Below, piece by piece: positions 56,219 to 64,000 of a stretch of 64,000 nucleotides of DNA (its first letter is position 1; every line of letters starts with the position of its first letter). Origin of the DNA: Clarkia xantiana subsp. parviflora (lineage: Eukaryota; Streptophyta; Magnoliopsida; Myrtales; Onagraceae). The DNA lies in contig JAPTYO010000011.1 in assembly GCA_036873135.1 (NCBI GenBank), forward strand, positions 8,485,071 to 8,549,070, given 5' to 3'. A program made the translations under genes and the position numbers. The notes under the pieces were generated by a model. The model was given only the letters and a program-made list of their open reading frames with translations, was not told where the DNA came from and ran no database searches.

Positions 56219-57062
56219 GGGTTAAAGGTACTTTTCACACCACATGTTTGGCCGAATGCGGTTTTTAGTACCGGATGATTGATTTTGTATACTTTTGGTA
56301 CCAAACGTTTGAAAAAATGTGGCTTTTGGTAAATCCGTTAGTTGGCCGTTAGTTTTTTCCGTTAAATGACACGTGCAAGTCACGTGACCGACCCTAAACT
56401 TTCGATTTTGTTCAATTTAGTCCCTCAAATATATTCCTAACTTTTAATTTGTTTAATTTAGTCCCAACTTCAAAATCAATTCCAATTGAACCATCGAACC
56501 CAATTGACTTAGCCGGACCTAGCCTAGGGCCAGGTCCGACCTTGGGTCGGAGTCGCCGGACCCAGCCGACCTTGACCCAGGGTCGGACCTACCTCTAGGC
56601 TAGGTCCGGCTAGGTCAATTGGGACCTAGACCCAATTGGACCCAAATTGGGCTAGGTCCCAATTGACCTAGCCGGATCTAGCCTAGGGCTAGGTCCGACC
56701 TGAGTCAGGGTCGGCTGGGTCCGGTGACCCCGACCCAAGGTCGGACCTAGCCCTAGGCTAGGTCCGGCTAGGTCAATTGGGTTCAATGGTTCGATTGGAA
56801 TTGATTTTGAAGTTTTGAGACTAAATTAAACAAATTAAAAGTTAGGAATATATTTGAGGGACTAAATTGAACAAAATCGAAAGATTAGGGTAGGTCACGT
56901 GACTTGCACATGTCATTTAACGGAAAAAATTAACGGCCAACTAACAGATGTACCAAAAGCCACATTTTTCAAACGTTTGGTACAAAAAGTATACAAAACC
57001 AAACATCTGGTACTAAAAGCCGCATTCGGCCAAACATGTGGTGTGAAAATTAACTTTAACCC
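56219..57062. mobile_element. MULE-type non-autonomous element, copy 2
   Basis: 844 bp, same termini as the copy at 15372-16970 (GGGTTAAAG ... CTTTAACCC), flanked by a perfect 9-base duplication TTTTAATAA (56210-56218, 57063-57071). It lacks the nested hAT insert. The interior has the same GC-rich 'cctagggctagg' palindromes. Confidence 0.9.
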
Positions 57063-57225
57063 TTTTAATAAACAAGATTTTCATGTGAGTTCACATTTCC
57101 AATACAGCAAAAGCCATCTAATATATGGTGTTTGTTTCACCTCTTTATCTTTGGATTAAAACTCATATGGGTCTTTGAAATCTAAAAACACAGAGAACTG
57201 AGCACTTGAAATATTTTAATTATAT

Positions 57226-57318
57226 ATATATAACTATGTAAAACTATTCAGGAAGATGAAATATGTCTTGGATATATAACTATGTAAAACTATTCAGGAA
57301 GATGAAATATGTCTTGGA
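57226..57318. repeat. 46-bp direct duplication
   Basis: 'taactatgtaaaactattca' and the following 'ggaagatgaaatatgtcttg' occur twice, 46 bp apart, immediately beside the truncated 3' end of the Copia element. Confidence 0.9.
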
Positions 57319-60300
57319 TCATACAAATTGCTAGAGATACAATTTGACCCAAGAAACGTGCAATAACCCGTGGTGGAGCGGCGTGTAACTTTGCATACAG
57401 CCCAATCTGCATCGGTAAAAGCATATAAATCAAGAGAGCTTTTCGTCAACAAACGAAGACCAATATCAAGAGTCCCTTTGACATATCGAAGCACACGTTT
57501 CAGCATCTGGAAGTCATTCATCGTAGGACAATGCATACATTGCGAGACAACACTTATAGCAAGTGTGAGATCTGGCCGAGTGAGGTTAAGATACTGAAGT
57601 CCTCCAACAATACTCCGAAACAAATATGGATTTGAATATGGGACTTCTCCTTGCTTTAGTGGTGGGGGTTTAGTTGTGAGAGGGGTGGCTATTGGTTTGC
57701 ATTGCTCCATAGATGCTCGGATAAGAAGATCTTCTGCATATTTACGTTGAGACAAATGCATGCCATAAGAGGTTCGTTTTACTTCAATACAGAGGAAAAA
57801 TGTAAAGGACCAATATCCTTTAAGGAGAAGGCACGACCAAGATCAGCTACAAGTTTGTCGATGAGAGACGACGAGTCTCCGGTAACAACGATATCATCCA
57901 CGTATACGAGCAAGATAATTGTATGCCCGTCATGTCGATAGACGAAAAGAGATGGATCTTCAATGCTGCTGAAAAATCCATAGCCAATAAGGAAATCGCT
58001 GAATTTGTCGAACCAAGCACGGGGCGCTTGTTTGAGACCATATAACGCACGACGGAGACGACAAACGTGATCGGGTCGAGCTGAATCTCGAAAACCTGGA
58101 AGCTGCTCCATATAGATAGATTCAGTGAGATCGCCGTGAAGGAATGCATTGTTAACGTCAAGTTGTCGAGTTGGCCAACCACAAACAACTAATAGTGACA
58201 ATATAATGCAAATCGTGTCGGGTTTGACAACGGGGCTGAAAGTATCAAAGAAATCGACGCCTTCTTCTTGAGTGAATCATTTTGCTACAAGACGTGCCTT
58301 ATGTCGATCAAGAGAGCCATCTGATTTGAGTTTAGTTCGAAACACCCATTTACAACCAACAACATTCACGTCTTTTGGTCGAGGAATCAAGTCCCATGTA
58401 GAATTGGCAAGAAGAGCATTCATTTCGGACTGCATAGCATCTTTCCATCCCAGGTCCTTCAAGGCAGAAATGACAGACCTAGGTTCCAACGGAATAGAAG
58501 ACATAACAAGATTAGCATATTTAGGGTTAGGCTTTCGAACACCAACCTTTGAGCGAGTTGTCATTGGATGTTGAGCACCCACAGAGATGACTTTATTGCT
58601 TGTATGACGGGAGGACGTAGCATCAGATATATGTGTCTCCAAAGTTGAAGAATTGGAGGGAGCTTCTTGCATGGGATCAAGTTCCATGTTGGTGGGAGCT
58701 GCTTGCATGGAATCAAGTTGCACATTGGAATTAGGAGTTGCTTGCATGGGATCAAGTTGGGCGTTGGGATGAGCTGCTTGTGAGGAATTTAGTGCATGGG
58801 TAGTCTGGACTGGATCAACAGCTTCTTGGACAGTTGTTGTGGAGTCACCTGAGAAAAGACGAGCTATTTCCCTATAATGATCCAATGATGTTGCAGAAGA
58901 GAACCCAACTTTATCATTGTGAAAAGGGAAGAAAGTTTCATCAAATATAACATGACGAGATATATAAACTCGACCCGTTGAACGATGAAGGCAACGATAA
59001 CCTTTATACTTCTCGCTATAGCCCAAGAATATGCACGGAAGTGATCTCTTATCGAACTTATTTGCAGCATAGTTGCGAAGATATGGATAACACCGGGATC
59101 CGAATACCCGGAATGAGGAGTAGTCCGGTACTCTCCCAAAAAGCATGGCATATGGATTTTGCATCTCCAACGTCTGAAAGGGAATTCGATATATGAGATA
59201 ATTAACGGAGGAAAAAGATTCAACCCAATATGACAATGGCATCGATGCATCAAATAAGGTGGCTAGCCCCAATTCAACTATGTGACGATGCTTTCGTTCG
59301 GCAACCGAATTTTGTTCCGGAGTTCCCGGACAATTCATTTGATGATGAATTCCACATTTTCTAAAGTGATTTGCAAGCTTAGTTCCACAGAATTCCCCCC
59401 CACCATCTGATTGGAAAACCTTTAACTTCTTTTCAAATTGGTTTTCTACCATGCGTTGGAAAGCAATAAATACATCACAAAATTCAGACTTTAGACGAAG
59501 CGGATAAAACCAGCAATATCGAGAATAATCATCAATAAGAAAGACATAATAACGAAAACCCTGGTGAGAGGCAATCGGAGCCGGTCCCCATAAGTCACAA
59601 TGTACCTTATCAAGAACATATGAACATCGATAATCTTGCTGAAAGAAAGGTAACTTGCATGATTTACTAATTTGACAACTTGAACATAACATATTAGTCG
59701 TCTTATTAACGGAGATGAGCTTTTTATTCTTCAGGTGCTGCAAGACACGCTCGTTAGTGTGCCCGAGACGCCGATGCCATATAGTTTCATCTACCGATTT
59801 ATTCCGATTCGAAAAGAAAGCTGAATGACCATGTCCTTTGGTGGTGTAGAGCCCTCGAGAGTTACGCCCCGAAACTATCACTTGGTGTGTCCTTAAATCC
59901 TTAATGCAAAAACCAAAACCATTAAACTCAAAATAACAAGGGTGGTCTTGTGTGAGTTGAGAGACAGATAACAAGTTTTTCTTGATATTCGGCACGACCA
60001 AAACGTTATTTAATGAGAGATGTTTATTCGGAGTACCAAGCAACCCGGAGCCGATATGAGTGATAGGTAAACGACTACCATCACCAACCATGAGTGTATC
60101 TGAACCATTATAAGGAGCTGAGTGTAATAAATTACCTGCATCATCTGTGACATGAGCAGTAGCTCCTGTATCGGGAACCCATTCACCATCATTAGAATCA
60201 TTTAAATGAAGTGCAGCAGGGGCTTTTGGAATTTCATCACTTTGGTAACTGTTATCCCACCGGTTCCAGCAACGAAGAGCATCATGACCTCGTCTTTTGC

Positions 60301-61135
60301 AAATTTGGCAAATCACAATGCTTGTTGATGATGAAGTTTGAGCTTGCTTAAACGAAGCTTGAGAATTTGAACGAGCTGAATTGGATTGGTGAAATCCACG
60401 ACCTTGAGAGGAGAAACCACCTCTCCCTCGTCCTCTTCCACGGAAGTTGAAATTGCCACGTCCCCTAAGACTTGTTTGAGCAATAAAGGCTGCATTTGGA
60501 TTCACACTAGGAGAGCTCTTATTATTACGAATGTCGTAACTACGAAGTAACGAAACTATGTCAGTATATGGCAACAATGGCGGGCGAAGCATGGATGCCT
60601 TTAATGGCTCAAACTCAGAACTGAGTCCTTCCAGCAACCTGAATACCTTGTTTGCTTTTGAAATCGGTTGGCCGATCGAGTTCAAATTATCGCATATGGA
60701 TTTGAACTCACGAAGATACTCGGCAAGAGACTTGTCCTTCTTGGTGAGGCGTTGCAACTGGGTCATCAAATCGAATTCCCATACACACGATCCTTGAGTG
60801 AAGTAATCCAAGAGAGCCTTCCAAACTTCGGCGGCTTTCTTCAGTCCAACAGCTAAGCCGAGGACCTTCTCGGAGAGAGTTCCGATGATCCAAGATTTCA
60901 CAAGACGATCCGTTTTAAGCCACGACGCATAGTCAGGGTTGATGGCGTCATCCTCGTCATCAAGCGTTCGGGACGGCGCCTTAATATCACCGGTTAGAAA
61001 GCCATCGACACCTTGGCTTTCAATGAGACTCAACACTTGAGTTTTCCATAGAAGGTAATTCTTTTCTGTCAATTTTAAAGTCACGAAATTGGCAACATTG
61101 ATGTTGGATGGGAAAGGTTATTTAGGTGCAGCCAT
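57294..61135 (-). pseudogene. gag-pol: Copia gag-pol polyprotein, inactivated and 3'-truncated
   Basis: Order of domains on the minus strand: gag N-terminal domain (about 61135-60500), zinc knuckle 'CQICKRRGHDALRC', protease 'WVPDTGATAHVT', GAG-pre-integrase 'HRRLGHTNERVL', integrase ('DDYSRYCWFYPL', 'FQSDGGGEF', 'GTPEQNSVAERKH'), reverse transcriptase from about 58450 ('CKWVFRTKLK', 'YVDDIVVTG') and part of RNase H ('AFTDADWA'). Lesions: TAA at codon 6 after the ATG at 61133-61135, TGA at 58277-58279 in RT, and a one-base loss in a T-run near 57790. RNase H is cut off at about 57340. The long open stretch of 935 codons shows that inactivation is fairly recent. Confidence 0.93.
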
Positions 61136-61194
61136 GGATGGATTTGAGAGATGATGTATAGGATTGAGAGATGAGGTCTACGTGCCCTTGTGTA

Positions 61195-61206
61195 GCTCTG
61201 ATACCA
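61195..61206 (-). other. Copia primer-binding site
   Basis: TGGTATCAGAGC on the minus strand, complementary to initiator methionine tRNA, between the LTR and the gag start. Confidence 0.9.
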
Positions 61207-61209
61207 TTC

Positions 61210-61390
61210 AGAAGATTTAAAGCTAGGGTTTCTTGTATTATTTTTTCTTCTTGTTCACTTCAAGAATGTGTTACAATATTTATACATAATTACAGATAAT
61301 ATAGTAACAGAAAATCACAAGAGAAGTTATGTACTTATCATAAAGATAAGATATCTTTTGGCTGAGAATCAAGATCTTCAATAGAGTGAT
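61210..61390 (-). mobile_element. 5' LTR of the Copia element (edges approximate)
   Basis: Lies just upstream of the primer site on the minus strand. Contains TATAAATATTG as a TATA box and ends near TTAAATCTTCTGAA. The outer edge is somewhere between 61385 and 61500. No 3' LTR is present because the 3' end is truncated. Confidence 0.6.
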
Positions 61391-61503
61391 GCAGCGTGAT
61401 GGGATAGATGGATCAAAAACTCGTTGATTCTAGGGGAATACCGAGAATTTGATGGATAGAGCGGACAAGAACTCGGTGATTCAAAGAATGCCGATGAATT
61501 GAC

Positions 61504-64000
61504 GCAGGATTTTGTGAATGCACTGAATTGTCTAGGTTCCTACAAGTCTCCTGGTCCCGATGGCCTGCACCCTATTTTCTATAAGAATAATTGAGATGTT
61601 GTGGGTAAATCTATGAGTGACATGATCAAAACTGTTTTTGTTGAGAAAAAGTTACATTTTGGTTTGAATGATACCCTTATTTGTCTCATTCCCAAAACTG
61701 AAAAACCTGAAATGGTTAAGCAGTTTAGACCCATTAGTCTTTGCAACACTGCTTATAAAATGATCACCAAGATTATTGTCAATAGAATTAGACCTTGTAT
61801 GAAACATCTCATTTCTCCATTCCAAGCTAGTTTCATTCCTGGTAGAAGAGCGGTTGATAATGTGGTTATCCTTAGGGAAGTGCTAGACCTCATGAAAAGC
61901 AAAAAAGGTAATTCTTCTGTGATGGTTTTAAAACTTGATCTTGAAAAAGCCTATGATAGGTTGGAATGGGACTTTATTTTTAAAACATTCATTTCTGATT
62001 CCCTAAGGATTTAATCTATGTGATCATGGAATGTGTGACTTCCACTTCTATCTCTATTTTGTTAAATGGTGGAAAACTTGATTCTTTTTTGCCTTCTAGG
62101 GGGCTTAGGCAAGGAGATCCCCTTTCTACTTATCTTTTCATTTTGTGTATGAAACAAATTCTTGATATTTTTTGCTCATTATCAGGTCAGAAAGTGAACT
62201 TTGATAAATCTCAAGTAAATTTTTCAAAAAATCTTGATGATAAGATCTCTAAGCACTTGGCATGTTTTCTAGGTTTGAAAAAAGTGGATTGTTTAAGCAA
62301 TTACTTTGGCTTTCCTCTTGACTTGTCTAATAAAAATAAAAAATATTTTGATTTCATTATTGATAAGGTTAAGTCAAAGTTGACGGGTTGGAGGACCAAA
62401 CTGCTATCCATGGCTGGTAGACATGTGTTGATTAACTCATTCATGGCTACTGTTCCCTCCTATGTGCAATGTACCTCACTTCCTGCTTCAACTTGTGAGG
62501 AACTTGATAAGTTAAGTAGAAACTTTATTTGGGGTTCAACTGATGAGAAAAGAAAGATACATGCAATTAACTGGGAAATGTTGAAATGACCCAAAGAAAA
62601 TGGTGGTTTGGGAATATCCTCTACAAGGGATAGAAACCAAGCCATGTTAGCAAATTTTAAATGGAGACTTGAGAAATCGAGTGCTCCATGGACTGAAATT
62701 CTAAAATTTAGGTATGGTAAATCACCATGTGAAATTCCTAAGTCGGGGTCTTGTACTCTAAAAGCTATTAAAGAAGGTGATCGAACTTTGACGGAAGGAT
62801 TAGACTGGATGATTAGAAATGATGATCATATTAGTGCTTGGTTCGATAAGTGGGTTGGTTCATCCAACTTACGAAATTTAATTCAAGGCCCCTAATTGGA
62901 AAGTGAATTGAACTTGAGAGTTAAAGATTTGCTCACTTATTCTGGCACATGGGACTTGTCCTTGTTATCTTTCCAGTTACCTGAGTGTGTTAAACACCAA
63001 ATTTTTGCTCTAGCTTTGAGTATGGATAGAATTAGAATGGACAAGCAAGTTTGGGTGGGATGGGATCCCCTTCGGGAATGCCCACGGTTGCTAATGTCCA
63101 TAAGTTTATTAAACAAAAGAATGCACAAAATATTGTTGTTGACTCAAGAGAGTGGAACTGGATTTGGAAGTCTTCTACAATTCGTAGAATTAAAAGCTTC
63201 ATTTGGTTATGTAACCATGTGAGAGGATACCAACAACTTTTATGTTGTATAAAAAACATCTCAACATTGATTCTATTTGTTCTTTGTGTGGCCAAGATGT
63301 TGAGGATACTTTTCATGTCCTTAGAGATTGCTATAGGGCAAGAAAGATATGGTTGGATACTGATGCTAACTCTTGTGTCCAGGATTTCTTTTCAATGAAC
63401 TTACCTCTTTGGTTGTATAGTAATTGCAAGAACAACACCCTCCACTCATCAGGAATGAAGTGGAATTCTATTTTCTTCTCAGCTCTTTGGTGGATCTGGA
63501 AGAATAGGAATTTCATCATTTTCAAACAAAAAGAGATTGCTCTGAATCTCACGAGCATAATCACTGATTGGGCTCGTGAGGTCTCCTTAATCCTCCACCA
63601 GATGCCTAAAATCTTGAAGGAGAAAACTATTATTCAAGTGGGATGGAAGCCTCCTCCTCATGGTTGGATAAAGTTAAATACGGATGGTTCATCAATTGAA
63701 AATCCAGGTCCTGCGGGAGCTGGGGGTGTTTTAAGAAACGAATTTGGAGGATGGTTTTCAAAGGGGACTAGGAATCACAAATAGTCTTGTAGCTGAAATT
63801 TGGGCAATTAGAGAAGGCCTAAAGGTCGCAAAAGATTTAAACATAGATTCCATCTATGTTGAATCTGATGCCCAAGAAGCCATCAATCTAATTGTTGAGG
63901 ATTTGAATGAGGATAGACCCATAATGCCTCTAATTATTGATTCCAGGATGTTGTTGAACTCCTTTAGAAGATATAAGATCCGTCATATTTATCGAGAGGC
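61504..64000 (+). pseudogene. LINE (L1-type) reverse transcriptase and RNase H remnant
   Basis: Non-LTR retrotransposon ORF2, lacking its endonuclease part on the left and running past the window end. Seen in order: 'YKSPGPDGLHPIFYK', 'LICLIPKTEKPEMVKQFRPI', 'FIPGRRAVDNVVI', 'VLKLDLEKAYDRLEW', 'LRQGDPLSTYLFILCM', then 'SLSGQKVNFDKS' with the catalytic Y/F-A-D-D stretch missing between them. A zinc-knuckle region and an RNase H start ('GWIKLNTDGSSIENPGPAGAGG') follow. It carries several lesions: a stop near 61592, a one-base shift near 61998, stops near 62588 and 62893, and shifts near 63100 and 63770. It is interrupted on its left by the Copia LTR. Confidence 0.88.

Overview
This window looks like nuclear DNA of a eudicot plant. 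It is AT-rich, with plant-type introns, and is dominated by plant Ty3/Gypsy, Ty1/Copia, LINE, Helitron, MULE, hAT, PIF/Harbinger and CACTA sequences. I cannot name the species. No rRNA, tRNA or CRISPR was seen.

The one gene that reads as intact is a carotenoid cleavage dioxygenase (CCD1-like) on the minus strand, from ATG at 38402-38404 to stop at 23133-23135. I could place 13 exons. Every intron is GT..AG, all phases join, and together they give 1860 nt (619 codons plus stop). All four expected iron-binding histidines are present (H267, H316, H380, H613). The gene spans 15.3 kb because its introns carry a Helitron (intron 10), a three-LTR mini-Copia array and a PIF MITE (intron 6), and a segmental duplication, a Copia integrase scrap and a MULE foldback (intron 2). 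Damaged copies of its last two exons (10654-11062), of its 3' flank (1-60, 10000-10620, 11850-12550) and of its promoter (42225-42335, inverted) show that the locus has been duplicated and broken more than once.

Left arm, 1-9600: a defective Gypsy element with Tat-like features on the plus strand: LTR end, primer site, gag, short protease, and a second gag-like ORF where reverse transcriptase and integrase should follow. Then come six 131-bp tandem repeats and an antisense, apparently intron-containing ORF with similarity to the plant 'putative gypsy type transposon' domain.

12557-23005: a Copia LTR with leader, an unrecognised ORF split by a MULE-type element (itself holding a hAT-type element), and a minus-strand Gypsy of the same family as the left one. 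That Gypsy has a chimeric gag, and between gag and the ORF lie 216-, 76- and 55-bp tandem repeats. Its 5' LTR starts 127 bp past the CCD stop codon.

38405-45400, upstream of the CCD gene: a cluster of small DNA transposons, several with clear target-site duplications (hAT, PIF/Harbinger, MULE foldback, hAT, Helitron). 45820-53540: decayed Gypsy integrase with LTR, Copia fragments, a Copia 3' LTR, and an inverted copy of the Gypsy end. 56219-57062: a second copy of the MULE-type element. 57294-61390: a nearly full-length but inactivated Copia polyprotein (minus), inserted in or abutting a decayed LINE (plus) that runs off the window end.
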